DNA of 52,936 bases from an uncultured Oscillospiraceae bacterium (GCA_900547455.1 URGV01000011.1:1-52936), one strand, 5' to 3'. Positions 38,836-47,690 are shown, numbered from the stretch's first letter. Numbers and translations: made by a program. Notes: generated by a model from the letters alone, not told the origin.

Positions 38836-41376
38836 ATGCTTGCAAACAACAATCTAAAGGTCTGCTGGACGCTGGTGAAGCGGGACTTTCACTTTCATCG
38901 GGCCAAAAATCTCATTCTGGCCCTCGCTGCCATGCTGGTCACCGCCCTGTACACCTTTGTCTTTTTGATGGGCAGCTCTGTGCAGGACGCCTTTCTGCTC
39001 AACTACCAGTACACCTACGGCTCCACCAGCCACATCCTGTATACCGGCCTGACCGAGCACCAGGCGGAGCTGCTCTCCCAGCATGTCAACGTCAAGAGCA
39101 CAGTGCGGCTGAGCACCCTCGGCCAGCTCTCCGACCCAATGATCGGCCAGCGGTCGGTCAAGCTGGCGGTGACCGACCAGGCCTACGCCGAGACAGTGCT
39201 CTCGCTGCCCACCACCGGCAGCCTGCCGGAGCAGGCGGGGCAAATCGCGCTGGACGAGCTGACCATGAACTCGCTGGGCGTCCCGCATCAGCTGGGCGCG
39301 CCGGTTACCCTGCAGTGGACCGACCCGCAGGGGGAGCAGCACACCGACCAGTTCACCCTGTGCGGCTGGTGGTACAGTCCAACCAACTTTTCGGAGGCCT
39401 GCGCCTGGGTTTCGGCAGAGACTGCTACCCAGCTGATGCCGGGCTATGACAGCGAAAACGCCGCCGGCATCACCCTCGGCGTCACCCTCTACCAGCCCCG
39501 CGAGCTGGAACAGCAGGCCCAGCAGATTCTGCAGGATCAGGGGCTGCCGCAGCTGCAGTTTACCACCAACCTCTCCTACAACAGCGCCCGTCTGGATCAG
39601 GCGCAGCAGCAGGCCCTCCCCTTCTATTCCCCGGCCATCCTGGTGCTGGTCTGCGGCTACCTGATGATCTACAGCATCGTCCACGTCGCTGCCCAGCGGG
39701 ACACCCTCTTTTTTGCCTCGCTCAAATCGCTGGGCATGACGCCCCGGCAGGTCCGCCGGATGCTGCTGGAACAGGGCTGCTTCATCACCGCACTGGGGCT
39801 GCTGCCCGGCTGGGCGCTGGGCTTTGGACTGCACCTGCTCATCACCAGCCGGGTCATCACCGGCATGGAGCAAAACCCCGCCCTCTATTTTCTCTCCTGG
39901 CAGCCCTTTGTCCTGGCGGCGCTGTGCACTCTGTTCACCGCCCTCGTCGCCTATCTGCTGCCCACCTGGCGGCTTGCCCGCATGACGCCGGCACAGGCTG
40001 TCCAATCGGTTTCGCCCGCCTCCTCCCGTCTTGGCCGCAGCTCGGATGGGCGCACCACTCTACTGCGTCTAGCGCTGCGCACCCTTGGCCGCAACACGGG
40101 CCGCATGGTGCTGTCGGCAGTCAGTCTGCTGCTGGCGGTAGTGCTGCTCAACGCGCAGTGGATTTCCTACATCAGCTACAAGGAGGACATCTACCTGCAG
40201 GCCATGTCCCCGTGGGACTACAGCATCGCCGACGGATCGGCCTACCTCTCGGTGCTGCGCTACAACGAAAGCAACCGCGCCATCACTGAGGAGATGGTGG
40301 AGGCGCTCTCTGCCCGGCCGGAAGTCAGCTCGGTGAGCGGGCTGAAAAGCCGGGAGCTCACCCTCACCGCCCCGGATTCGCTGCGGCAACGGATTGTCGA
40401 CTACTACAACCAGCCCTACGACGACACCATGACCCTGCGGGACACCCAGGCCGCCTACCCCGACTGGTGCGCCGGTCTGGACCGGCTGGAACAGACCGGC
40501 CAGTACACCGCACTGGTGATCGGGCTGGAGGGGGAGTATCTAAACTATGTGCTGCAAAACTGCCCCTTCACCAGCGGCAGCTTTGACCGGGAACTCTTTG
40601 AAAGCGGGGATTATGTGCTGGCCGCCGGGGCCTACCACGAAGGCGTCTCCACCCCTGCTGAGGGTGAGACGGTGGCACTTGCCGGGACCGACTTCACCGT
40701 GTTGGGCTCGGTGATGCACGACAACGCCTATTTAAGCGGCTCGAACAGCACCGAGGCTGCCTTCAGCATCGCCTACCTCCTGCCGCTGGAGGCCTTTGAC
40801 CGGCTCTTTCCCGATCAGGCTTACCGGCAGCTGGCAGTGAACATCGACCACAGCCAGCAGGAGAGTTTCGAGGAGTATTTAACCGAGTATGAGCAGGGGC
40901 TTAACTTCGGCATCGGCATCACCCGCCGCAGCGAATACCAGCAGAACTTCGAGGCTTCGCGGCTTAACGCGGTGCTGCCGGAGGTGATTATCGGGCTGGT
41001 GCTGCTGGGCATCGCGTTGATCAACTTTGTCAACATGCTGGTGGTCAAGACGGTCAGCCGCAAAGGGGAGTTTGCCGTCTATGAGAGCCTCGGCATGACC
41101 CGCGCCCAGCTGCGCCAGCTGATGCTGCTGGAGGGCGGACTGCACGCGGCGGCAATGGCGCTGGTGCTGATTCCGCTGACACTGCTGTTCGACCTGCTGG
41201 TGATGCCCGGGGCTGTGGAGGCCATCTCCTCCTGGTGCATGGTCTACACCTTTTCCGCAGCGCCGCTCTGGGCGGTGCTGCCGGTTGTTCTTGCGTTGGC
41301 CGCGCTTGTGCCGCTGCTGTGCCTGCACTTTGTCACCCGCGGCACCATCCAGGAGCGGTTGCGCAGGGAGGAATAA
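38836..41376 (+). CDS. FtsX-like ABC permease (module 1)
   Basis: 846 residues from ATG 38836 (GGGAGGG 7 nt upstream). One N-terminal helix (~22-42), a ~230-residue extracytoplasmic domain, three helices (~250-390), a second helix-plus-extracytoplasmic block (from ~430) and three final helices (~690-840) with an FtsX signature (SLGMTRAQLRQLMLLEGGLHA). This duplicated FtsX layout belongs to mechanotransmission/lipid- or peptide-handling ABC proteins. Follows its ATPase by 15 bp. Paralogous to 42766-45336: both share TTGxLPxxAxxIxLDxLTxxxLGxPHxLGAPV-like patterning after residue 100. Confidence 0.88.
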   Translation: MLANNNLKVCWTLVKRDFHFHRAKNLILALAAMLVTALYTFVFLMGSSVQDAFLLNYQYTYGSTSHILYTGLTEHQAELLSQHVNVKSTVRLSTLGQLSDPMIGQRSVKLAVTDQAYAETVLSLPTTGSLPEQAGQIALDELTMNSLGVPHQLGAPVTLQWTDPQGEQHTDQFTLCGWWYSPTNFSEACAWVSAETATQLMPGYDSENAAGITLGVTLYQPRELEQQAQQILQDQGLPQLQFTTNLSYNSARLDQAQQQALPFYSPAILVLVCGYLMIYSIVHVAAQRDTLFFASLKSLGMTPRQVRRMLLEQGCFITALGLLPGWALGFGLHLLITSRVITGMEQNPALYFLSWQPFVLAALCTLFTALVAYLLPTWRLARMTPAQAVQSVSPASSRLGRSSDGRTTLLRLALRTLGRNTGRMVLSAVSLLLAVVLLNAQWISYISYKEDIYLQAMSPWDYSIADGSAYLSVLRYNESNRAITEEMVEALSARPEVSSVSGLKSRELTLTAPDSLRQRIVDYYNQPYDDTMTLRDTQAAYPDWCAGLDRLEQTGQYTALVIGLEGEYLNYVLQNCPFTSGSFDRELFESGDYVLAAGAYHEGVSTPAEGETVALAGTDFTVLGSVMHDNAYLSGSNSTEAAFSIAYLLPLEAFDRLFPDQAYRQLAVNIDHSQQESFEEYLTEYEQGLNFGIGITRRSEYQQNFEASRLNAVLPEVIIGLVLLGIALINFVNMLVVKTVSRKGEFAVYESLGMTRAQLRQLMLLEGGLHAAAMALVLIPLTLLFDLLVMPGAVEAISSWCMVYTFSAAPLWAVLPVVLALAALVPLLCLHFVTRGTIQERLRREE

Positions 41377-41445
41377 ATTTTTGCAAACCTCCTCATTGCA
41401 TCCCCCTCCCCTTTCTGGTAGGATAAGGGCAGGGAGGTGAACGGC

Positions 41446-41925
41446 ATGGCAAACGAGGAGAAAAAGGATTTTAACGCGATGCTCCTGCGCGACAACGGCA
41501 TGCCCAAAATCCAGATTGTCACCGATGAGGCGACAATCAAAAAATACGGCGGAAGTCGGATGTACTTCGCGCCGCCCAGGGTATACGACGAGCTGATGAA
41601 GCGGGTGCCACCCGGCAAGCTCATCACGGTGGGCGCGATGCGGGAATATCTGGCAAAGCAAAACGGCGCGGACTTTACCGATCCGATCACCGCGGGGATC
41701 TTTGTCTCGATTGCCGCCTGGGCAAGCCATCAGCGGACGGAGAATCTGACGCCCTACTGGCGGACCCTCAAGGCCGGCGGGGAGCTCAACCCCAAATACC
41801 CCGGCGGCATCGAGGCCCAGCGGCAGAAACTCGAAGCTGAGGGGCACACCGTCCTGCAAAAGGGGCGGAAAAACATCGTCTATTTTATCAAAGATTATCA
41901 AGAGGTCCTGTTTTCCCTGGACTAA
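41446..41925 (+). CDS. MGMT-family (alkyltransferase-like) protein
   Basis: 159 residues from ATG 41446 (AGGGAGG 8 nt upstream). The central part, PPGKLITVGAMREYLAKQNGADFTDPITAGIFVSIAA then TPYWRTLKAGGELN, matches the DNA-binding winged-helix portion of MGMT/alkyltransferase-like proteins as I remember them. The active-site PCHR is absent, so no alkyl transfer; it may bind damaged DNA or have another role. It sits between the two ABC modules without clear functional link. Confidence 0.68.
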   Translation: MANEEKKDFNAMLLRDNGMPKIQIVTDEATIKKYGGSRMYFAPPRVYDELMKRVPPGKLITVGAMREYLAKQNGADFTDPITAGIFVSIAAWASHQRTENLTPYWRTLKAGGELNPKYPGGIEAQRQKLEAEGHTVLQKGRKNIVYFIKDYQEVLFSLD

Positions 41926-41935
41926 ACCTTCATGC

Positions 41936-41982
41936 AAACGGGAGTGGCTTTTCCAAATTGGAAAAGCCACTCCCGTTTTTTG
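41936..41982 (+). terminator. Strong terminator after module 1 and the MGMT-like gene
   Basis: AAACGGGAGTGGCTTTTCC/GGAAAAGCCACTCCCGTTT with a 5-nt loop and T-run. Confidence 0.9.
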
Positions 41983-41987
41983 CAATG

Positions 41988-42040
41988 TTACAAAACTGTA
42001 CCTTCTCTGTACCGCAGATGAGACTTTGGGGTGGTAAGAT
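41988..42040 (+). promoter_or_regulatory. Candidate activator-dependent promoter of ABC module 2
   Basis: TTACA-AAAC-TGTAC (41988-42001) fits the TNACA-N4-TGTAA pattern published for BceR-type regulators except for the last base; the direct repeat CTGTACC recurs 11 bp apart (41996-42002 and 42007-42013), as OmpR-family dimers prefer. An extended -10 TGGTAAGAT follows at 42032-42040 with no recognisable -35, typical of an activated promoter. Confidence 0.5.
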
Positions 42041-42071
42041 GGTGGCAGAACAGGAAAAGGAGGACTTCATC

Positions 42072-42749
42072 ATGACAAGCAACATCATCCTGCAGGCAAG
42101 AGGATTGAAAAAATACTACGGCAGCGGCGAAACGCAGGTGCGCGCGCTGGACGGGGTGAACCTGGACATCGAGCGCGGCAAATTCACCGCCATCATCGGC
42201 ACCTCCGGTTCGGGCAAATCCACCCTGCTCAACATGCTGGGCGGGCTGGACACCCCCACCGAGGGCAGCATCCAGGTGGGCAGCACCGAGCTTGCAAACC
42301 TTTCCAGCGAGCAGGCCACCATCTTCCGCCGCAAACAGATCGGCTTTATCTTCCAGAACTACAACCTGGTGCCGGTGCTGAACGTCTGGGAAAACATCAT
42401 CTTCCCTATCTCACTGGACGGCAGGAAACCGGATAAGACCTTCATCATGCAGATTGTCTCGCTGCTGGGGCTTCAGAAAAAGCTGGACAGCCTGCCGAAC
42501 AACCTCTCTGGCGGCCAGCAGCAGCGCGTCGCCATCGCCCGCGCACTGGCGAGCAAACCGTCCATCATCCTGGCCGACGAGCCGACCGGCAACCTCGACT
42601 CCAAGACCAGCGACGACGTCATCGGCCTGCTCAAGATGACCAGCCAACAGTTCCATCAGACCATTGTGATGATTACCCACAACCCCGAAATTGCCGCCCA
42701 GGCCGACCGGGTCATCCGCATCGAGGACGGGCAGATTGTGGCAAACTAG
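42072..42749 (+). CDS. ABC transporter ATP-binding protein, MacB/BceA type (module 2)
   Basis: 225 residues from [17 protein letters not shown] (AAAAGGAGG upstream). Walker [11 protein letters not shown]-loop [20 protein letters not shown], signature [15 protein letters not shown], Walker [16 protein letters not shown]-loop ITHN. The WENIIFP stretch is characteristic of the ATPases of antimicrobial-peptide ABC systems. Separate promoter with a candidate response-regulator site. Confidence 0.92.
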   Translation: MTSNIILQARGLKKYYGSGETQVRALDGVNLDIERGKFTAIIGTSGSGKSTLLNMLGGLDTPTEGSIQVGSTELANLSSEQATIFRRKQIGFIFQNYNLVPVLNVWENIIFPISLDGRKPDKTFIMQIVSLLGLQKKLDSLPNNLSGGQQQRVAIARALASKPSIILADEPTGNLDSKTSDDVIGLLKMTSQQFHQTIVMITHNPEIAAQADRVIRIEDGQIVAN

Positions 42750-42765
42750 CAAGGGAGGCACAGCC

Positions 42766-45336
42766 ATGAAAATCGAGAAACTCTTTCGACCAATCCCCAC
42801 CCTTTCCAAAAGGATGTTCCACACCAGCCGGGGACGAAACCTGGTGGCGGTGCTGGCCATTCTGCTGACCACCATGATGTTCACCACCCTCTTTACCCTG
42901 TCCCAGAGCATGAGCCAAAACCTCATCGAGATGACCTTCCGCCAGACCGGCTACAACGCCGAGGCCTCGATGCGGGGGTTAAGCGAGGAGCAGGCGGACC
43001 TGATCGCCAACCACCCGGATGTGGAGGAGCTGGGCCGCAGCATCGTGCTGGGGCTGGCGGAAAACCGGGAGCTCAGCGGCCGGTCGGTGGAGATTCGCTG
43101 GGCAAATGACCCTTACGCGCAGCACTCCTACGCCCTCCCCACCACCGGACACCTGCCGCAGGCGGCAGACGAGATCTCGCTGGACACCCTGACACTGGAC
43201 CGCTTGGGCATCCCGCATGAGCTGGGCGCGCCCGTCATGCTGGAGTGGCGCAAGGATTCATCCGATCCCGACGCCGAAACCATCCGGGCAGACTTCACCC
43301 TCTGCGGCTTCTGGGAGGGCAACCAGTCCAGCTACTCCTCAATGGCGTGGGTCAGCCGCGTGTATGCCGATAAGATGACCGGCGGCGGCCTCTCCACCGA
43401 CCCAAATCAGATCTTCGGCCTCTACATGGTGCAGGTAAACCTCTACAGCGACCAGAACATTGAGGAGACGATGGAGCGTGTCCTTGCGGACACCGGGCTC
43501 AGCGAGCTGGAATACAGCGTAAACCTGGCCTACTCGCCGGAGATGGGCGCGGTCGCCGCGCAGGAAAACCTGCCAATGTACCTGGGGATGGGGCTTGTGT
43601 TCATCGCGGGCTACCTGATTATCTACAACATCTTCCAGATCAGCGTCACCGCCGACGTGCAGTTTTACGGCAAACTGAAAACCCTGGGCACCACCACCCG
43701 TCAGCTGAAAAAGTTGATTTACAATCAGGCCAACCGCCTGTGCATCGTCGGCATCCCGGCGGGTCTCATTCTGGGCTGGCTATTGGGGACGGTTCTGGTA
43801 CCGGTGCTGATGGGCAGCATGGAGGGGACGGCGGTTGTCTCCGCAAGCCCCATGATCTTTATCGGTTCCGCCCTGTTTGCCTGGGCCACCGTGCTGATCT
43901 CCTGCCTGCGTCCAGCGCGTCTGGCGGGCAAAATCTCCCCCATCGAGGCGCTGCGGATGAGCGACGCGGACAGCGGCAGCAAGAAAAAGGTCAAGCGCCA
44001 TCGCGGCTCCGCATCCCTCTCCTCGATGGCCTGGGACAACCTGTGGCGCAACAAAAAGCGCACCGTCACCGTCATCTGCTCGCTGACACTGGGGCTGGTG
44101 CTGCTCAGCGGCTTCTACGCCAAGAATGCAGCCTTTGACATAGAGAAGTATCTGGCCGATCTGACCATCGCCGACTTTACCCTCTCCGACAGCAGCAGCG
44201 AGGACTATCTGAACGGCTACGACCCGCACGGAACGACCTTGACCGGCGAGCTTGTCTCCGCCGCCGAATCGCAGCAGGGGCTGGAAGCGGTCGGGCACCA
44301 GTACTCGGCGCAGATCGACTGGCAGATGGATGAGGCGACGCTGCAGAATGTCGCTGCCTTTTACACCGAGGAGCGTCTTGCCGACTGGGAGAGCTACGAC
44401 CCCGCCGGTGCGCAGGCTTTGCGGGACGCGCTGAGCAGCGGCAGGGCCTCCGCCACCCTGTACGGGCTGGACGGCATCCCGCTGGACACCATCACCCAGC
44501 AGCAGTATCTGATGGAGGGCAGCTTTGACGCCGCAGCCTTTGCGTCGGGGGACTACATCCTGGCGGTCGGCCCGAGCATCGAGCCGGGCGAGAGCCATCC
44601 GGTTCTGCCCACCTCCCCAGTCGGGAGCGTGGTGGATCTAAACGGCCGCAGCTACACAGTCATGGCAATCGTCTACCCGCTGAACCCGGTGACCCAGCTG
44701 GCGCCGCAGCAGGGCAAGAACGGCAAATTTGCGCTTAGCTTCATCCTCCCCACCGCCGTCTTCCGGGAACAATGGCCGGACCACACCCTGCGTCAGCTGT
44801 TCCTGAACACCGACGACAGTCACATCGAGAGCATGCAGGCCTTTCTGGACGAGTACATGGCGAGCACCAATCCGGGCTTGCCGGTCACCTCCCGCCAGAC
44901 GATGGCCGAGCAGTATCAGGCACAGACCTGCTCCTCGGCGGTGATGGGCAACGCGGTCAGCGTGGTGATTGCGCTGGTGGGCGTGCTCAACTTTATCAAC
45001 TCGATGGTGACGGCCATCGTCTCGCGCAGGCGGGAGTTTGCGGTGATGCAGAGCGTCGGCATGACGAAAAAGCAGCTCTGCCGGATGCTGGTAAACGAAG
45101 GGCTTTACTACGCGGGGCTGACCCTGTTTTTCTCCTACCTGATCAGCGCCTTTGCGGTGGGGGTTGTGGTTCGGGCGATGGTGGAGGGCGGCTTCACCAC
45201 CTTCCGCTTCACCCTGCTGCCGCTGGTGGCCTGCACGCCGGTTCTTATCTTCTTCGCGGTGCTGATTCCCTATCTCTGCTTCCGCAACCTGGAGAAGCAC
45301 AGCATCGTGGAGCGCCTCCGTGCGGCAGCGGGTTGA
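42766..45336 (+). CDS. FtsX-like ABC permease (module 2)
   Basis: 856 residues from ATG 42766 (AAGGGAGG upstream). Same duplicated-FtsX layout as module 1: N-terminal helix ~25-45, extracytoplasmic block, three helices ~285-410, second block, three final helices with QSVGMTKKQLCRMLVNEGLYYAG. Candidate peptide-sensing or peptide-expelling transporter partnered with the BceS-like kinase. The last residues (RLRAAAG) and the stop lie inside the left palindrome of repeat-element copy B. Confidence 0.88.
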   Translation: MKIEKLFRPIPTLSKRMFHTSRGRNLVAVLAILLTTMMFTTLFTLSQSMSQNLIEMTFRQTGYNAEASMRGLSEEQADLIANHPDVEELGRSIVLGLAENRELSGRSVEIRWANDPYAQHSYALPTTGHLPQAADEISLDTLTLDRLGIPHELGAPVMLEWRKDSSDPDAETIRADFTLCGFWEGNQSSYSSMAWVSRVYADKMTGGGLSTDPNQIFGLYMVQVNLYSDQNIEETMERVLADTGLSELEYSVNLAYSPEMGAVAAQENLPMYLGMGLVFIAGYLIIYNIFQISVTADVQFYGKLKTLGTTTRQLKKLIYNQANRLCIVGIPAGLILGWLLGTVLVPVLMGSMEGTAVVSASPMIFIGSALFAWATVLISCLRPARLAGKISPIEALRMSDADSGSKKKVKRHRGSASLSSMAWDNLWRNKKRTVTVICSLTLGLVLLSGFYAKNAAFDIEKYLADLTIADFTLSDSSSEDYLNGYDPHGTTLTGELVSAAESQQGLEAVGHQYSAQIDWQMDEATLQNVAAFYTEERLADWESYDPAGAQALRDALSSGRASATLYGLDGIPLDTITQQQYLMEGSFDAAAFASGDYILAVGPSIEPGESHPVLPTSPVGSVVDLNGRSYTVMAIVYPLNPVTQLAPQQGKNGKFALSFILPTAVFREQWPDHTLRQLFLNTDDSHIESMQAFLDEYMASTNPGLPVTSRQTMAEQYQAQTCSSAVMGNAVSVVIALVGVLNFINSMVTAIVSRRREFAVMQSVGMTKKQLCRMLVNEGLYYAGLTLFFSYLISAFAVGVVVRAMVEGGFTTFRFTLLPLVACTPVLIFFAVLIPYLCFRNLEKHSIVERLRAAAG

Positions 45337-45500
45337 ACCCGCGAACAATCGCGTTGTCGGCTTCTGCTCGACGATGCTTGACGCTCTCGCGCAGGTCGTT
45401 TACCTCCGGCTGCGCTCGTTTGTTGAAACTTACAACCGCGCGTACAAGAGGTGCCTTTGAGAACAAGCCCGGACGCGAATCGGGTACGGCATCATGCCGC
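45328..45500 (+). repeat. Dispersed intergenic element, copy B
   Basis: Left palindrome GCGGGTTGAACCCGC (45328-45342) contains the TGA stop of the permease gene. CAATCGCG follows; the core TCTCGCGCAGGTCG starts at 45385. Right end GCGGCATGATGCCGC in reverse (45486-45500), preceded by CGCGAATCGGG (45475-45485). Same orientation as copy A. Confidence 0.8.
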
Positions 45501-45509
45501 AGCAGCATA

Positions 45510-45548
45510 AAAAGGGATGCGCTTCCAGATTGGAAGCGCATCCCTTTT
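45510..45548. terminator. Bidirectional terminator
   Basis: AAAAGGGATGCGCTTCCA/TGGAAGCGCATCCCTTTT with a 3-nt loop, between the permease gene and the convergent aldo/keto reductase gene. Confidence 0.85.
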
Positions 45549-45568
45549 GTTTGTGCGGAATCGATTGT

Positions 45569-46663
45569 CTATCCCTCAAAGTAAGCGGCGATTTCCTGCA
45601 TCCGCTCCACCTGATGGACGTGGAAGGGGCAGCGGGAATCACAGTGGCCGCAGGCAAGGCAGTCCGAGGCCTTGACACTGAGGTTGTTGTAGTGGTCCCT
45701 GGCCAGCGCGTCGCCCGCTCTGGAAAGGTCGTAGTACTTGTTGATGAGGCCGATGTCCAGCCCCGCCGGGCACGGTTGACAGTGGTTGCAGTAGACGCAT
45801 TTGCCCGCGACCTCTTTTGGGGTCAGGGAGCTGATCATCGAGTAGTCCTTCTCCTCGTCGGTGGCATTAAAGAATCCCAAAATCCGCTGCAAATCTTCGC
45901 GGTTACGCACACCCGGCAGCACCGTCACGACACCGGGGCGGTCCAGTGCGTACTGGATGCACTGGTACTCGGTCATCGCCTGTCCGAAGGGAGAGGTCTT
46001 TGCATCGAGCAGCTGGCCGCCGCTGAACGCCTTCATTACTGAGATGGCGACACCTTCCGCCTGACAGCGGCGGTAGAGGGCCGAGCGCTCATTGCTGCCG
46101 CCGATGGCGTACTCGCCGTGGTTGTAATCGTAGGCCGGGTTGATGCTGAACATCAGCATGTCCAGAATCTTCATATCCAGCACCTGCTGCACCACCGATG
46201 GGGTGTGGGAGGACAGGCCGATGTGGCGGATGACCCCTTCCCTTTTCAGCTGCTGGATGTAGTCGATGGTGCCCTGGGCGACCGCCTTTTCCAGGTCGGC
46301 GGCCTCATCGATGCAGTGGATAAAGCCAAAATCGATGTAGTCTGTTTTCAGCTGCTCGAGCTGCCAGTCGATCGAGCGCTTGATCTGCTCGAGGTCGAGC
46401 GTCCAGCCGTAAGCGCCGCTGCGGTAGTCGGCGCCAAAGTGGACCTGGAAGTAGACCCTGTCGCGGCAGCCCTGTGTCACGCGACCATAGGGTGCAAAGG
46501 GGGTGGCGTCCCCCGCCGCCATGTCAAAGTAGTTGATGCCGTTTTCCAGCGCCATCGCGACCGTCCTTTCGGTCTCCTCCACGCCGGAGCCTCCCAGTGA
46601 ACTATTTCCTAAACCGATGACGCTGATCTGCTCCTCGCCATGCGGCAATTTCCGATATTCCAT
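45569..46663 (-). CDS. Aldo/keto reductase with C-terminal 4Fe-4S ferredoxin domain
   Basis: 364 residues from MEYRKLPHGEEQISVIGLGN; GGAGG lies upstream and the longer frame to 46708 enters repeat-element copy C. AKR barrel (1-270) with INYFDMAAGD and IKRSIDWQLEQLKTDYIDFG patterns. C-terminal domain carries CVYCNHCQPCPAGLDI and CLACGHCDSRCPF, eight Cys for two 4Fe-4S clusters. Such fusion AKRs are common in gut anaerobes and are thought to take electrons from ferredoxin rather than only NADPH. Substrate unknown. Confidence 0.9.
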   Translation of the reverse strand: MEYRKLPHGEEQISVIGLGNSSLGGSGVEETERTVAMALENGINYFDMAAGDATPFAPYGRVTQGCRDRVYFQVHFGADYRSGAYGWTLDLEQIKRSIDWQLEQLKTDYIDFGFIHCIDEAADLEKAVAQGTIDYIQQLKREGVIRHIGLSSHTPSVVQQVLDMKILDMLMFSINPAYDYNHGEYAIGGSNERSALYRRCQAEGVAISVMKAFSGGQLLDAKTSPFGQAMTEYQCIQYALDRPGVVTVLPGVRNREDLQRILGFFNATDEEKDYSMISSLTPKEVAGKCVYCNHCQPCPAGLDIGLINKYYDLSRAGDALARDHYNNLSVKASDCLACGHCDSRCPFHVHQVERMQEIAAYFEG

Positions 46664-46687
46664 CTTTTTATGTTCCTCCAATTTCAT

Positions 46688-46886
46688 GCGGGTTAATCCC
46701 GCGCCCAATTCTCGGCAGCCTGACCCCCCTGCTGTTTCGCGTCCAAGTCTGTTCTCGAACTTACTTTGTACTCACGGCAAAGAGTCTCTACAAAAAAGCG
46801 CAGCCGGAGGCAAGCGACCTGCGCGAGAGCGTTCAGCCCCGATTTGCAGTAGCTAAATACGCGAACTGTTGGCGGGTTCAACCCGC
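46688..46886 (-). repeat. Dispersed intergenic element, copy C
   Basis: Inverted relative to copies A and B. On the minus strand: left palindrome GCGGGTTGAACCCGC (46886-46872) five bases after the ECF stop, core TCTCGCGCAGGTCGCTTGCC starting at ~46828, right palindrome GCGGGATTAACCCGC (46702-46688), preceded by GAATTGGGC. Ends 25 bp before the aldo/keto reductase ATG. Confidence 0.8.
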
Positions 46887-46890
46887 CGCC

Positions 46891-47463
46891 TTAGTTGTTC
46901 GTTTCAGATACAGCTTTTGTCTGCTTGAAAGGTACAAGTCCGGTGCGATTCAAAGCAACCATGATGGCGGGGATCAGCAGCAGCTGCAGGACGATGCCGG
47001 GGATGGCATTGAGCAGCGCGCCCGCCATAAAGGCCTGCAAGGTGAAGGCGCTGCCGGAAAGGCCCAGCAGAACGATCTGCGCAACTCCCCAGACCAGGCG
47101 TCCCGCTACCATCGACGCGATCATCGAGCGGTACAGCGCGATGACGCACTGCCAGCGAGAACGGCTGTACAAAAAGCCTGCGACAAAGCCGTAGGTCATC
47201 AGCTCAAAGCACATCGCAATCGCGGTCGGGAACAGCGGCGGCATGCCGAACAGCACCGAGCGCAGCAGCGGCAGAATCAGCCCCACCAGCGCGCCCCACG
47301 GCCCGCCACAGATCAGCCCGCACAGAAAGACCGGGATGTGCATCGGCAGCAGCATGCTGCCAATCTGCGGAATCTGGCCGGTAAAGATCGGCAGCACCAG
47401 CCCAAGAGCCAAAAACAGCGCCGACATCGTTAAGTTTCGAACATTTTTCTTCATAAGAATCAT
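46891..47463 (-). CDS. ECF transporter S component (vitamin uptake, substrate unknown)
   Basis: 190 residues from ATG 47463 (AGGAAAGAG upstream; a second ATG at 47454 is possible). Six membrane helices with the PanT/FolT-like start NLTMSALFLALGLVLPIFTG and MLLPMHIPVFLCGLICG. Energy-coupling T and A subunits are not in the window; group-II ECF systems share them from elsewhere. Preceded by a MerR-type promoter and followed by repeat-element copy C. Confidence 0.85.
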   Translation of the reverse strand: MILMKKNVRNLTMSALFLALGLVLPIFTGQIPQIGSMLLPMHIPVFLCGLICGGPWGALVGLILPLLRSVLFGMPPLFPTAIAMCFELMTYGFVAGFLYSRSRWQCVIALYRSMIASMVAGRLVWGVAQIVLLGLSGSAFTLQAFMAGALLNAIPGIVLQLLLIPAIMVALNRTGLVPFKQTKAVSETNN

Positions 47464-47529
47464 CACACTCTCTTTCCTGTGTTTGCAAAGTCCGCAAACT
47501 TTTCGTTGCGCAAACTCCGCTTTACCGAT

Positions 47530-47560
47530 ATGATAGCACCTGGAGTATACTCGAAGTCAA
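47530..47560 (-). promoter_or_regulatory. MerR-type promoter of the ECF gene
   Basis: Minus strand TTGACT (47560-47555), 19-bp spacer, TATCAT (47535-47530). The over-long spacer contains GAGTATACTC, a perfect palindrome, and the -35 flank reads CTTGACTTCGAGTATACTC: the standard architecture for MerR-family activators. No MerR gene is in the window. Confidence 0.7.
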
Positions 47561-47661
47561 GAGGGAATTTTCTATTTCTTTATTTTGCTCCCCTCCTCCG
47601 TCTTGTGAAAGCAAATACTTTATCTTTTTGACAGGACGGGACAAAAACTTTTTTCTTTTCC

Positions 47662-47690
47662 TTTACAAACCGCGCAAAGGCTCGTATAAT
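47662..47690 (+). promoter_or_regulatory. Promoter of the second MATE gene
   Basis: TTTACA (47662-47667), 17-bp spacer, TATAAT (47685-47690). Confidence 0.75.

Noticed and set aside
23213..42044. 14 identical bases (GTGGTAAGATGGTG) in the cas3 and ABC module 2 promoter regions (23213-23226 and 42031-42044)
   Set aside because: A 14-bp match is expected by chance several times in 53 kb on two strands; only the extended -10 is likely meaningful.
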